Source: SURF-43 sp964628985 (GTDB lineage Bacteria; Chloroflexota; Dehalococcoidia; UBA2979). Taken from it: a stretch of 64,000 nucleotides of DNA. Shown here piece by piece: positions 36,909 through 45,836 of this stretch. Under the pieces are notes generated by a model. It was not told where the DNA came from and made no database searches. It worked only from the letters and a program-made list of their open reading frames with translations. Every line of letters starts with the position of its first letter. Position 1 is the stretch's first letter. The translations under genes and the position numbers were made by a program. The DNA lies in the NCBI GenBank assembly GCA_964628985.1, contig CAZVNJ010000006.1, forward strand, positions 1 to 64,000. The letters run 5' to 3'.

Positions 36909-37124
36909 GTGGAATATGACCGCCTTGCTATCGAGTGCCAGTGGCTCCGCCGGACGATCGACTCGTCCCGGATGGACCCTTACGTGATGCTCTGCAATCA
37001 CATCGTCCGCGAGGGCAAAGACTGCATCGGCCCGTTCCTGGAGAACCTGGAGACGGACTGCGGTCTGTGGGATCCCAATGCCGCTGCCCGGGCCCGCCTG
37101 GAGCGCCGACGCGCAGCCCGCTAG
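36909..37124 (+). CDS. Small hypothetical protein with three cysteines
   Basis: A 71-residue ORF starting with GTG, sequence RLAIECQWLRRTIDSSRMDP followed by MLCNHIVREGKDCIG and GLWDPNAAARARLERRR. Three Cys and no recognised motif. It is divergent from the low-complexity membrane protein and lies 158 bases before thyX; its ribosome site is weak. The even codon pattern and helical look suggest a real small gene, but the call is moderate. Confidence 0.5.
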   Translation: MEYDRLAIECQWLRRTIDSSRMDPYVMLCNHIVREGKDCIGPFLENLETDCGLWDPNAAARARLERRRAAR

Positions 37125-37282
37125 CGTGACATCTACCTTCGACGTTCCCGAGTCGCCTCGGTATCCTGCCCCCAGCACTGAACTGCATCGCGGCGACGCG
37201 TGCGGCGTGGCGCTCTCCCCTGCCGGCGTGCCGAACGCGCCAGCATCGCCTGCACCCCGCCCCTCGAAGTCGGAGGGGACCC

Positions 37283-38302
37283 ATGGCTGAATCTCCGTCC
37301 GCGCCTGACGGCGCCCACGTGACACCCGAACAACGGGCTGAGATCGACGCTCAACGAGCGGAGTGCGTCCCCACCCGACGCGCCACCGTCGCCGCCCTGG
37401 AGGAGATCCTCTACGAGCCGCTGCCCGTGCTCGACCACGGCTTCGTCCGCGTCATCGACTACATGGGGGATGACGCAGCCGTCGTCCAGGCCGCCCGGGT
37501 CTCCTACGGACGCGGAACGAAGCGCCAGCGAGACGATCAGGGCCTGATCAACTACCTCATGCGCAACTGGCACACCTCGCCGTTCGAGATGTGCGAAATC
37601 AAACTGCACGTGAAGTTGCCCATCTTCATCGCACGGCAGTGGATCCGTCATCGGACAGCGAACGTGAACGAGTACTCGGCGCGCTACTCGATCCTCGACA
37701 ATGAGTTCTACATCCCGGACGTCGCCCACATCGCCGCCCAGTCCTCGACCAACCGTCAGGGCCGCGGCGCCACGCTGGATACGGAACAGGCCCGGCGCGT
37801 GCAGGCGATCCTGCGCGAGGATGCCGAACGCGCCTACGCCCACTACGACGAACTGCTGAACGAGGGGCCGGACGGCCAGCAGCGCGACCCGTCCTACGAC
37901 GGCGTCGCGCGAGAACTTGCCCGGATGAACCTCTCGCTGAACTTCTACACTCAGTGGTACTGGAAGACCGACCTCCACAACCTGATGCATTTCGTGCGGC
38001 TGCGCGCGGACGCCCACGCCCAGTACGAGATCCGCGTCTACGCCGAGGTGCTCGCCGACGTGATGGGCCGCTGGGTCCCGATGACCCACAGGGCCTTCGT
38101 AAACTATCGCCAGGGCGGTGCCCAACTGTCGCAGCAGTCACTCGAGGCAGTGCGGCGGATGCTGGCTGGCGAGACCCTCACGGCGAAGACCGCCGGAATG
38201 TCGCCCGGCGAATGGCGCGAGCTGCAGGCGCTCCTCGCGGGCGGCGCGCAGCAAATCGGGGGTGGCACCCCCGAGCCGGACGAGGCCGAGCCGAACTCCT
38301 AG
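37283..38302 (+). CDS. thyX: Flavin-dependent thymidylate synthase-like protein
   Basis: A 339-residue protein with the ThyX signature RHRTANVNEYSARY (122-135), in which His and Arg residues bind FAD and dUMP. It also has SYGRGTKRQRDDQGLINYLMRNWHTSPFE, the NFYTQWYWKTDLHNLMHFVRLRAD block and a normal C-terminal helix. ThyX makes dTMP from dUMP with CH2-THF as carbon donor and FADH2 as reductant. The protein is longer than typical ThyX (about 220-300 residues) because of 40 extra residues at the N terminus and a C-terminal tail. GGAGG precedes the ATG. The stop is in a CTAG shared with the convergent CoA-transferase. Confidence 0.9.
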   Translation: MAESPSAPDGAHVTPEQRAEIDAQRAECVPTRRATVAALEEILYEPLPVLDHGFVRVIDYMGDDAAVVQAARVSYGRGTKRQRDDQGLINYLMRNWHTSPFEMCEIKLHVKLPIFIARQWIRHRTANVNEYSARYSILDNEFYIPDVAHIAAQSSTNRQGRGATLDTEQARRVQAILREDAERAYAHYDELLNEGPDGQQRDPSYDGVARELARMNLSLNFYTQWYWKTDLHNLMHFVRLRADAHAQYEIRVYAEVLADVMGRWVPMTHRAFVNYRQGGAQLSQQSLEAVRRMLAGETLTAKTAGMSPGEWRELQALLAGGAQQIGGGTPEPDEAEPNS

Positions 38303-39630
38303 TCGGTGGGGTAGAAGCGGGACCGCAGCTGCGCCCGCAACTCCCCTCGATGGTCCGGATGCGCGATGGCAATCAATTCCTCGGCGCGCTGTCGCTGGCT
38401 CTTGCCGGCGAGCCGGGCGATGCCGAACTCCGTCACGACATAGTCAGCGAAGGTCCGAGGCACCGTCACGAATTGCCCGTCCGTGATTGCCGGGACAATG
38501 CGCGTGATCGTGCCATCCTTCGTCGAGGCCGGAAGCACCGTGATCGCCTTCCCGCCCTTCGCGAGCGCCGCTCCGATGTGGAACTCGGACTGGCCACCGG
38601 TTCCGTTGTACGTGGTCGTGCCGAGGGATTCCGAGCAGATCTGGCCGGTCAGGTCCACGGTGAAGGCGTTATTGATCGAGCACATCCGGTCCTGCTTGGC
38701 GATCTCCAGGATTGAGTTCACCTCGCGCACGGCGCGTGTCTCGATCTTTCCGGACTTCTCCAGCCACTCGAACTCCTCTGGAGTTTTCGGCGTGACCGTC
38801 GTTGTGACATGCAGGCCACGGTCGACTGACTTGCGACTGGAATTGACGACGCCCTCCATCATCAGGGGCACCACCCCGCGCGGGGTGATCTCAGAGTGCC
38901 AGCCGAGGTCATGCTTGCCATCGAAGAGACCGAGGGGCACCAGGTGCGTCGCGGTGCGCCCCGCGCCGATCTGCACGGTGTCACCGTCGCGCAAGATCTC
39001 ATTGACGTAGCCAACGATGATCCTCGCCTCGGCCGGCGGGACGGTCTCGGCGACGCCCGGCGCCTCGGTCAGCAGTGTGTCGACAAAGGCCGTCACCTCG
39101 CTGACATGCATCCGCTCAGTCGTCGGCACGTTCGGCAGGAACGGCCACACCTCGAAGATCGAGGTGCGCGCGCGGCGTGCGAAGTCCGCCTTCTGCCAGG
39201 GCGACCCGCCGAAGTTCACATAGCCGTCCGCGTCTGGCGGAGTGCACTGCGTGAGGAAGACGTCAATGGGCTCACGCTCGCCCTCACGGTGGTCCCAGAC
39301 GTTGAACTGGTTGGAGAACAGATTGGAGTAGAAGTCCGCGCGCTTGGCCTCGAGTGCGACGCGCCCCGTGGGGCCGACATAGATCTCCGTGCGGAGGTCA
39401 AAGGGCAGGCTGGCATACTCGTCGAGGAACCACTCCTGTGCCGGCGTCGGGCTGCAGGCGTGGATGGTGACCCGGTAGTCCAGTTCCATGACGCGCCGCA
39501 GGGCTGTACTCATGAATGACCGGGCATCGCCCCCGATGGGTGTGTGGATGATGTCGCCCGCCTGGATCAAGGCAGCCGCCTGATCGAACGACATCCGACG
39601 ACGCTCGTACTCATCGCGCCAGCCGGCCAT
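38299..39630 (-). CDS. Acetyl-CoA hydrolase/transferase family protein (4-hydroxybutyrate CoA-transferase-like)
   Basis: A 443-residue class I CoA-transferase: YRVTIHACSPTPAQEWFLDEYA at the N side, DTVQIGAGRTATHLVP, HSEITPRGVVPLMM, and the glycine-rich TTTYNGTGGQSEFHIGA loop, all typical of AcH/4HB-CoA transferase proteins. It would transfer CoA between acetyl-CoA and an acid such as butyrate or 4-hydroxybutyrate, or hydrolyse acyl-CoA. The ATG at 39630 is preceded by GGAGGGGG, better than the alternative ATG upstream. It is convergent with thyX. Confidence 0.88.
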   Translation of the reverse strand: MAGWRDEYERRRMSFDQAAALIQAGDIIHTPIGGDARSFMSTALRRVMELDYRVTIHACSPTPAQEWFLDEYASLPFDLRTEIYVGPTGRVALEAKRADFYSNLFSNQFNVWDHREGEREPIDVFLTQCTPPDADGYVNFGGSPWQKADFARRARTSIFEVWPFLPNVPTTERMHVSEVTAFVDTLLTEAPGVAETVPPAEARIIVGYVNEILRDGDTVQIGAGRTATHLVPLGLFDGKHDLGWHSEITPRGVVPLMMEGVVNSSRKSVDRGLHVTTTVTPKTPEEFEWLEKSGKIETRAVREVNSILEIAKQDRMCSINNAFTVDLTGQICSESLGTTTYNGTGGQSEFHIGAALAKGGKAITVLPASTKDGTITRIVPAITDGQFVTVPRTFADYVVTEFGIARLAGKSQRQRAEELIAIAHPDHRGELRAQLRSRFYPTD

Positions 39631-39731
39631 CGAGACCCCCTCCATCGCGCGCCATCGAACCTATCAGCGGTGTGATGACGGGTGAATGGTAGGCCGATGG
39701 CGCAAGCGATTCCGGGCGGCACGACGGACTG

Positions 39732-41105
39732 TTACGGCCGGCGGGCAGAGACCCCCGCGTAGCCGCTACCCGACGCTGACCCCCGCGCCGGCGCCTGACC
39801 GGGGGACGGGCCATCCTCGTGGCTCCGCGGGGCCTCGCGCCCAAAGGTATACCGAGGCGCGAGCAGTGCCACGAGCACCAGGAAGCCAATCACCATCGCT
39901 CCCTGCAGCACGAAGAGCGTGGAAGCGCCGATCCGGTCAGCGAGCGCACCCAGGGGGTAGGCCATGATGGGCATCGCGCTGAAGGTCAGCATGTTGATGC
40001 TCATCACTCGGCCGTAGTACTGCGGCTCCGCGGCCTCCATGATCATCGTGCTGTTCAGCGTCTGGTACATCGTGAGGAAGAGTCCGAGTACCAGCGTGGC
40101 CACAATCGCTCCGGCAAAGCCGAATGGCGCCGACAATGCCGCCATCAGAATCAAGCCTGCCCCGCCCACGAGGCCGGAGAGCCACTGGAGGAGCGGCTTC
40201 CGGTTGAACGCCGTCACGGTCGCGATACCGAGAGAGCCGGCGAGGGCGCCCACACCCGAGATCGACTGGAGCCAGCCGTAGGCTTCCTCACCCTGGCCCA
40301 GATCACGCTGGACAAAGCCCGCCAGCAGCATCACGTAGGGCATCGCGAAGAACGTGGTGATGAACATCATCCCCATGAGCAGGCGAAGCGTCGGATGTCC
40401 GGCGACGTAGCGCAGGCCGACGCCGATCTCTTGCAGGACGTTGGTGGGAGGGCGGGCGGCCCGCTCGGCGGCACCCAGGCCGGACGGCACCGGAAGCATC
40501 GTGAGCGATGCCAGGACGTAGGCAACGGCTTGCGCGGCGTAGGCCCATTCGATGCCCCAGGCACCGGCGATGACACCGGCAAGGGCAGGGCCGAACAGGC
40601 GCGTCCCGTTCATCGCGGTGTTGGACATCGCGATCGCGCTCATCATGTTTTCCTGGCCCACCACCTCGGCCATCAGCGGTGCGCGAGCCGGCATGCCCAG
40701 TGCGGTGAACGTGCCCTGCAAGAGCCCAACGACGATGAGGATCTCGAAGGTGATCGTCTCCATCGCCACCATCACACCGGTGACCACGGCGAGCAGGCCG
40801 ATCAGGGTGTTGGTGAGGAGCGTCAGGTTGCGCTTGTCGACCCGGTCCGCGACGGCACCGCCCACGAGCGAGAAGGCCAGCATCGGCAACCCGAAGGAGA
40901 GGGAGACGAGGCCGATCGCGCCGAAGGAGTGCGTCAGGTCCCACGCCAGGAGCGCGCGGGCGATCTGCAGCATCTGCATGCCCATGAAGGCGAATGCAGA
41001 GGAGATCCACAGCTGCCGGTATATCGGGTACTTGAAGACAACGAGCGCTGCCCGCATGGACGGCCGTTGACCGTGTCCTGCCGGGCCGCCGCGTCCCATC
41101 GCCAT
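39732..41105 (-). CDS. MFS transporter (MFS_3/efflux type)
   Basis: A 457-residue membrane protein with about 12 helices. Motif A (GGAVADRVDKRNLTLLTN) follows helix 2 and a second-half equivalent is GALADRIGA. The N terminus (ALVVFKYPIYRQLWISSAFAFMGMQM) is characteristic of the MFS_3/DHA3 type of efflux proteins such as enterobactin or macrolide exporters. The ATG at 41105 has GGAGG eight bases upstream. A candidate promoter with an adjacent palindrome lies 30-75 bases upstream. Drug or metabolite efflux is probable, substrate unknown. Confidence 0.9.
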   Translation of the reverse strand: MAMGRGGPAGHGQRPSMRAALVVFKYPIYRQLWISSAFAFMGMQMLQIARALLAWDLTHSFGAIGLVSLSFGLPMLAFSLVGGAVADRVDKRNLTLLTNTLIGLLAVVTGVMVAMETITFEILIVVGLLQGTFTALGMPARAPLMAEVVGQENMMSAIAMSNTAMNGTRLFGPALAGVIAGAWGIEWAYAAQAVAYVLASLTMLPVPSGLGAAERAARPPTNVLQEIGVGLRYVAGHPTLRLLMGMMFITTFFAMPYVMLLAGFVQRDLGQGEEAYGWLQSISGVGALAGSLGIATVTAFNRKPLLQWLSGLVGGAGLILMAALSAPFGFAGAIVATLVLGLFLTMYQTLNSTMIMEAAEPQYYGRVMSINMLTFSAMPIMAYPLGALADRIGASTLFVLQGAMVIGFLVLVALLAPRYTFGREAPRSHEDGPSPGQAPARGSASGSGYAGVSARRP

Positions 41106-41136
41106 GCAAGTGCCTCCGAGCTGGGGATGAACTGAT

Positions 41137-41179
41137 ATCGTAGGCACCTGCAAACTCTACCGTCAACGTGAAGGTTCAC
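41137..41179 (-). promoter_or_regulatory. Candidate promoter and operator for the MFS gene
   Basis: On the minus strand, TTGACG (41166-41161) and TACGAT (41142-41137) are separated by 18 bases. Immediately upstream is GTGAAGGTTCAC (41168-41179), an inverted repeat with GTGAA/TTCAC arms, where an activator or repressor could bind. Confidence 0.45.
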
Positions 41180-41240
41180 CCTGTATCTCACGGCGAGAGT
41201 TTGACATGCCCCCGCTGCGGGGCTTTCATCCGCCGGCTGG

Positions 41241-42560
41241 ATGAGCAGACAGGCGGCCGGTATGCCATCCCCTGCCTCGACCGCTCCGGGACCCCTGCAC
41301 GACGTGCATGTGCTCGACCTCACCGGCCCGATCGGCCATTACGCCGGACGTCTCCTCGCCGACCTTGGAGCAGATGTAATCAAGGTCGAGCGGCCCGAGG
41401 GCGACCCGGCACGCCGCTGGGCGCCGAGGCTTCCGGGCCTACCCGCCGAAGAAGCCTCGGTCATGTTCGTCCTGCTCAATGCCAACAAGCGGGGCATCAC
41501 ACTCGACCTCGAGCAGTCCGCCGGACAGCGCGCGCTCCGCAGCCTCGTCGCCACGGCGGACGTCGTCCTCGACTCGTGGTCACCTTCCGAGGCCCGGCGG
41601 CTGGCGCTGGCCCACGAGGATCTGCGCCGCCTGCGGCCCGACATCGTGCACGCATCGATCACGGGATGGGGCCTGGATGGGCCCTACGCAGAGTGGGCCT
41701 ACGCCGACATTGTGGCGAACGCCATGTCTGGGGTCATGGCCCTCGCGGGGTTCGCGGACGGCCCGCCGGAACAGCTGCCGGATCATCAGGGTTACCACGT
41801 CGCCTCGATCAATGCGACAGCCGGGGTCCTGGCTGCGCTCCTCCACCGTGACGCCAGCGGCGAGGGACAGCGCGTCGAAGCGTCGATGTTTGAGTCGCTC
41901 CTGATGGCGGAAGAAACCGCGATGCAGCAAGCGGACATCCTGGGCACGGACCGGACTCGGACGGGGGGCCAGGGGGCACTTGGCTTCAAGATGCCCGGGC
42001 TGGGCATCTACGCGACGACTGACGGACATGTCTACGCGATGTGCACAGGGAATGCTGGCTCAGGGTTCCCCGGCCTGGTCCAACTGATGCGGGCACTCGA
42101 GGGGTCGTCGCGACTGGACGAGGAGCCGTACGCGTCCCTGATCGCGACCTCCTTCACCACGTCGCAAATCATGGGCCTGATGGAAGACCCGGCGCGCGCC
42201 CCCGTGGTCCGGACACTCCTGCAGGAGATCGAGGCCGAAGTGATCGAGTTCTTCGCCCGACACCCGAAGGAGACGGTGTATGTCCGCGGACAGGAACTGC
42301 GCGTGCTGGTCGGCGCTGTCAACGGCCCGGCAGATATCCTCGCCTCCGAGCAACTCCGCGCCCGCGACTGGTGGCGCGACATCGAAGACCCGGGACGCGG
42401 ACGGTTGCGGTATCCCGGCTTCCCCTGGGCCCTCCACGGGACCCCTGCGACGCTGCGACGCCCCGCGCCGCTCCTCGGCGAACACACGGACGAAGTCCTG
42501 ACCGAGGCCGGACTCGCGGAAGACGAGCGGGCCGCGGCCCGAGGACGGCGCCCAGCATGA
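41241..42560 (+). CDS. CaiB/BaiF (class III) CoA-transferase, atypical active site
   Basis: A 439-residue family member: VHVLDLTGPIGHYAGRLLADLGADVIKVE, LNANKRGITLDLEQS, VLDSWSPSEARRLAL. Where other members have GD or PD followed by about ten residues to LAALLHR, this one has GYHVASINATAGVLAALLHR, so the catalytic Asp seems to be missing by my alignment. It is fused to no other domain and is coupled by ATGA to another CaiB/BaiF gene, suggesting a heterodimer. ATG at 41241 is used; ATG at 41262 is also possible. No strong ribosome site precedes either. Confidence 0.84.
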   Translation: MSRQAAGMPSPASTAPGPLHDVHVLDLTGPIGHYAGRLLADLGADVIKVERPEGDPARRWAPRLPGLPAEEASVMFVLLNANKRGITLDLEQSAGQRALRSLVATADVVLDSWSPSEARRLALAHEDLRRLRPDIVHASITGWGLDGPYAEWAYADIVANAMSGVMALAGFADGPPEQLPDHQGYHVASINATAGVLAALLHRDASGEGQRVEASMFESLLMAEETAMQQADILGTDRTRTGGQGALGFKMPGLGIYATTDGHVYAMCTGNAGSGFPGLVQLMRALEGSSRLDEEPYASLIATSFTTSQIMGLMEDPARAPVVRTLLQEIEAEVIEFFARHPKETVYVRGQELRVLVGAVNGPADILASEQLRARDWWRDIEDPGRGRLRYPGFPWALHGTPATLRRPAPLLGEHTDEVLTEAGLAEDERAAARGRRPA

Positions 42561-43789
42561 ACGGCACGTCCCGAGTGCTCGACGGCGTGAAGGTGCTCGA
42601 CCTCACCTGGTTTGGCGCCGGCCCGATCGCCACGCGCGCCCTCGCGAACATGGGCGCGGATGTCGTCCGCGTAGAGACAGCGAAGCGGCCGGACGGCCTT
42701 CGACTGGTGGGGCCGAGGCCGCCCGGCAACACCAGCCTGAACGCCAGCGGCTACTACAACAACTTCAACGCAGAGAAACGATCGATCACGATCGACCTCA
42801 CCACGGAGCGCGGCCACGAACTCGGCCTCGGACTCGTGCGCTGGGCCGACATCATGATGACCAACATGACGATGCGCGCCGTGCGCCAGATCGGCATGAC
42901 CTGGGACACCGTCCGCGAGGCCAACCCGGCGATCATTGCGATGTACCAGCCGATGCAGGGACTGACTGGGCCACACACCGAGTTCGTCGGCTTCGGCGCC
43001 GTCCTGTCAGCCGTGTGCGGCGTCAACGGCCTGGCAGGCTTCGAGGGCGCTCCTCCGATCGGCGTGGGCACGAACTATCCGGACTATGTCGTCAACCCGA
43101 TGCACGCCGTCATTGCGCTGCTGGCCGCGCTCCGCCATCGACGGCGCACCGGCGAGGGGCAGTTGATCGACATGGCCCAACTCGAGTCGTCGATCGCGGC
43201 ACTCTCCACTCCCGTCTTTGCGACCGCGAATGGAGCGCACTACCCGCGCCAGGGCAACCGTGCACCCTACGCGGCGCCGCACGGTGCCTACCGCACCGCC
43301 GAGCAGGGCGACCGCGCCGACCGCTGGCTCGTGATCGCCTGCCTCGATGAGAAGCAGTGGCGCCGTGCGGCCGCCGCGATGGGCCACCACGAATGGGCAG
43401 CCGATCAGCGCTTTGCAACGCTCGAGGCCCGCAAAGCCAACGAGGATGCGCTGGACGCCCTGATCGCGGAGTGGGCGGCCGATCAGCATGCGCCCCGCGC
43501 GTTGGCTGCGTTTCAAACTGCCGGCGTCCCTGCCGGGCTCGTCCAACGGGCCTCCGAGGTACTCGCGGACCCGCATCTTGAGGCACGCGGCTACTACGTC
43601 CGCCCGGAGCACCCCGAAGAGGGGCGGCGTGCGTATGACGGTCCCCCGGTACGCCTCTCTGTCACGCCGGTCGAACTCCGCCGCGCCGCCCCGCTCCTTG
43701 GTGAGCACACAGTCGAGATCGCCACGAGCATCCTTGGGCTCTCAGCAGACGAGACGGCAGAGTTGGTGGCAGAGCAGGTCCTGTACTAG
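42557..43789 (+). CDS. CaiB/BaiF (class III) CoA-transferase
   Basis: A 410-residue member: GVKVLDLTWFGAGPIATRALANMGADVVRVE, NNFNAEKRSITIDLT, MMTNMTMRAVRQIGM. The catalytic-type Asp is present in NYPDYVVNPMHAVIALLAAL, and LLGEHTVEIATSILGLS closes the domain. Its ATG overlaps the stop of the previous CaiB/BaiF gene; co-translated CaiB/BaiF pairs often form heteromeric CoA-transferases, as with benzylsuccinate CoA-transferase BbsEF. Here the partner lacks the Asp, so the active subunit would be this one. Substrate is unknown. Confidence 0.88.
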   Translation: MNGTSRVLDGVKVLDLTWFGAGPIATRALANMGADVVRVETAKRPDGLRLVGPRPPGNTSLNASGYYNNFNAEKRSITIDLTTERGHELGLGLVRWADIMMTNMTMRAVRQIGMTWDTVREANPAIIAMYQPMQGLTGPHTEFVGFGAVLSAVCGVNGLAGFEGAPPIGVGTNYPDYVVNPMHAVIALLAALRHRRRTGEGQLIDMAQLESSIAALSTPVFATANGAHYPRQGNRAPYAAPHGAYRTAEQGDRADRWLVIACLDEKQWRRAAAAMGHHEWAADQRFATLEARKANEDALDALIAEWAADQHAPRALAAFQTAGVPAGLVQRASEVLADPHLEARGYYVRPEHPEEGRRAYDGPPVRLSVTPVELRRAAPLLGEHTVEIATSILGLSADETAELVAEQVLY

Positions 43790-43961
43790 ACCGCGCCCGA
43801 TGGGTTGCGAGAGCGTGACAAGGACTCTGCACCCGGTTTCGCCTGCACATTCAGGGTGTTGATGAGTTATCCACGGATGCAATGCGTTCGTGATGGCCGC
43901 CGTGGTGGCCCAGCGGCTCGCACATCCTTACGATCGGTAACTACACCGAACGGAGCCTCTC

Positions 43962-44375
43962 ATGTCTCTCCCCCTGCCCCAGGCGGCCCGCGATCTCCTG
44001 AACAAGCCGGCCGCCCACGCCCTCGTTGTCACCACGAACAGGGATGGCTCCCCCCATGCCACCCTGGTCTGGATCGAGGATCGCGATGGGACCCTGACGT
44101 TTAACACCGCGACGGGCCGCCGCAAGTGGTTCAACATGCGGCGTAACCCTCGCATCCTCGTGTCCGTACAGGACCCGGATGCGCCACGTGCCTACGCCGT
44201 CTTCGAGGGCACGGCGACGATGTCCGAGGAAGGTGCCAACGACCAGATCAACCGGCTGTCGAAGAAGTACACCGGCCGTGAGTCCTACGGCGGCTTCAAC
44301 GACCGCGAGCGCCGCGTCTCCGTGCGCGTGGACGTCCAGAAGATCAGCGGGATGGGGCCGTGGGTGACGAAATAG
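43962..44375 (+). CDS. PPOX-class F420-dependent oxidoreductase-like protein
   Basis: A 137-residue split-barrel protein: AAHALVVTTNRDGSPHATLVWIE, LTFNTATGRRKWFNMRRNPRILVSV and AVFEGTATMSEEGANDQINRLSKKYTG. This matches the pyridoxamine-phosphate-oxidase-like family, in which many Actinobacteria and Chloroflexota members use F420. RKWFNMRRNPR is the phosphate-binding stretch. Substrate not predictable. It stands alone; 172 bases upstream hold no gene but carry TTACGATCGGTAA (43928-43940), a small inverted repeat. Confidence 0.84.
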   Translation: MSLPLPQAARDLLNKPAAHALVVTTNRDGSPHATLVWIEDRDGTLTFNTATGRRKWFNMRRNPRILVSVQDPDAPRAYAVFEGTATMSEEGANDQINRLSKKYTGRESYGGFNDRERRVSVRVDVQKISGMGPWVTK

Positions 44376-44481
44376 GCCACGGCTGCCCCGCCTTCGGCAC
44401 CCCTCGCGCGAAGTAGTCTCCGCGTCGTAGCCTGCGCCTCGAACGACGACGGACGCTCTGCGAGAGCCGAGGAGAGCACCG

Positions 44482-44796
44482 ATGCCGATTGACCCGAAAC
44501 TCGCCAGCGAAGGAGCCGACTGGATTGCTGAGATGCTCAGCAGTGAACTCGACTCGTTCGTACCGTCCGAGCTCTGCGACATCGTCATGGAGGCGGAACA
44601 GAAGGTGCGGGACGAGACAGGGGACCAGCGGATGTCCCATGACGAGATGGCGAAGCGGCTGATGGTGATCTTCGAGGCGGACCCCGAAATTCCCACGCAG
44701 GAAGGCGCCGTCTCCGAGTACCTCGTCCGTGAGATCTTGCACTGGGAAGACGAATTCCTCGTCCTCGCGGGCGCGCCGCGGGACGTCCGCCGCTAA
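44482..44796 (+). CDS. Conserved hypothetical protein
   Basis: A 104-residue acidic, mostly helical protein (ADWIAEMLSSELDSFVPSEL, VRDETGDQRMSHDEMAKRLMVIFEADPEIP). No family recognised. GAGGAGAG before the ATG supports expression. Its stop TAA lies in CTAA that also contains the stop of the convergent endonuclease IV gene. Confidence 0.66.
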   Translation: MPIDPKLASEGADWIAEMLSSELDSFVPSELCDIVMEAEQKVRDETGDQRMSHDEMAKRLMVIFEADPEIPTQEGAVSEYLVREILHWEDEFLVLAGAPRDVRR

Positions 44797-45677
44797 CGCG
44801 CGGCGAGGACTCCGTCGCGGATCGCCTTCAGGCGCCGCACGTTCTCCAGGTCCGGCCCGTCGCCCTTGGGGTGCTTCTCCGTCGCAATCCCTGGGACCTC
44901 CAGCAGGAACGCCTTCCCCTGGAACGCCGGGTGGGCCATCAGGAGTTCGAAGGTCTCGCTGCCCAGGTAGCCATCCCCGATGTTCTCGTGGCGGTCGCGG
45001 TATCCGCCGAGCGGTGTCTTCGAGTCATTCGCGTGGATCACCGCCAGGCGGTCCAGGCCGATCTCCCGGTCGTACTCTGCCACGGCGGCGTCCAACCCGT
45101 CGCGCGTCTTGAGGTCGTACCCGGCGGCGAATGAGTGACACGTGTCCAGACAGGTCGCGAGCCTCGGAGAGTCCACGGTGCGCAGGAGCAGGCCGAGGTC
45201 TGAGAACTTCGTGCCGATCGTGCCACCCTGCCCTGCCATCGTCTCCAGCGCGAGTACCGGGCCCTCCGGCGACGACGCGAGGATGCGCTTCAGGCCGTCC
45301 ACCACCCGCTCGAGCACAGCCTCGATGCCGAGCCCCTTGTGGGAGCCGGTGTGGAGCACGACCCCCTCGGCGCCCGCGGCAGCGGCAACCGTCATCGCGT
45401 TGACCACGCTGGCCACGGACTTCTCCACCATCAGTGGGTCCTCGGAAGCAAGGTTGGCGAGGTAGATGTTGTGCACCCAGACCTGGCCGAAGCCGGTCTC
45501 TGCACGCCGGGCGCGGAACTGGGCGATGGCACCCTCGGTGTGCTTGGTGGGCCGCCAGGTCTGGGGGGCGCTCACGAAGATCTGGGCCGCCTCCGCCTCG
45601 ATCGCGACGGCGCGGTCGATCGCGGTCCACAGACCGCCCGACGACGAGACATGGGCACCTACCTGGATTCCTGCCAT
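44793..45677 (-). CDS. nfo: Endonuclease IV
   Basis: A 294-residue AP endonuclease of the Nfo type. Zinc-cluster motifs are visible: GAHVSSSGG, VLHTGSHKG, LALETMAGQGGTIG, LDTCHSFAAGYD, HANDSKTPLGGYRDRHENIGDG, and VPGIATEKHP. It cleaves the phosphodiester 5' to abasic sites in base excision repair. Length is normal (about 280). The start ATG at 45677 is directly before MAGIQVGAHVSS. No ribosome site is strong. Confidence 0.94.
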   Translation of the reverse strand: MAGIQVGAHVSSSGGLWTAIDRAVAIEAEAAQIFVSAPQTWRPTKHTEGAIAQFRARRAETGFGQVWVHNIYLANLASEDPLMVEKSVASVVNAMTVAAAAGAEGVVLHTGSHKGLGIEAVLERVVDGLKRILASSPEGPVLALETMAGQGGTIGTKFSDLGLLLRTVDSPRLATCLDTCHSFAAGYDLKTRDGLDAAVAEYDREIGLDRLAVIHANDSKTPLGGYRDRHENIGDGYLGSETFELLMAHPAFQGKAFLLEVPGIATEKHPKGDGPDLENVRRLKAIRDGVLAAR

Positions 45678-45836
45678 CGTCCGCCCCCAATCCCCTCCAT
45701 CGTACTCCCGCGGCTCAGACTGTCTGAGGCCGTGGGCCGTCTGGAAGATGTCAGTCAGTCTCCTGCGGCGCCACGCGAACCTGCCGATATTGAAGAGTGG
45801 GACCGCAGGCGGCGGTCTCTGGCCGCGGAGGACGCG

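Noticed and set aside
41168..41851. Open frame beginning VKVHPVSHGESLTCPRCGAF, with a CxxC motif
   Set aside because: Only one knuckle is complete, the frame then runs over the CoA-transferase in another register, and its GTG lies in the palindrome upstream of the MFS promoter.
43867..43875. TTATCCACG, one base off a DnaA box
   Set aside because: Single copy with no cluster, AT-rich unwinding element or dnaA/dnaN genes nearby; no evidence for an origin.
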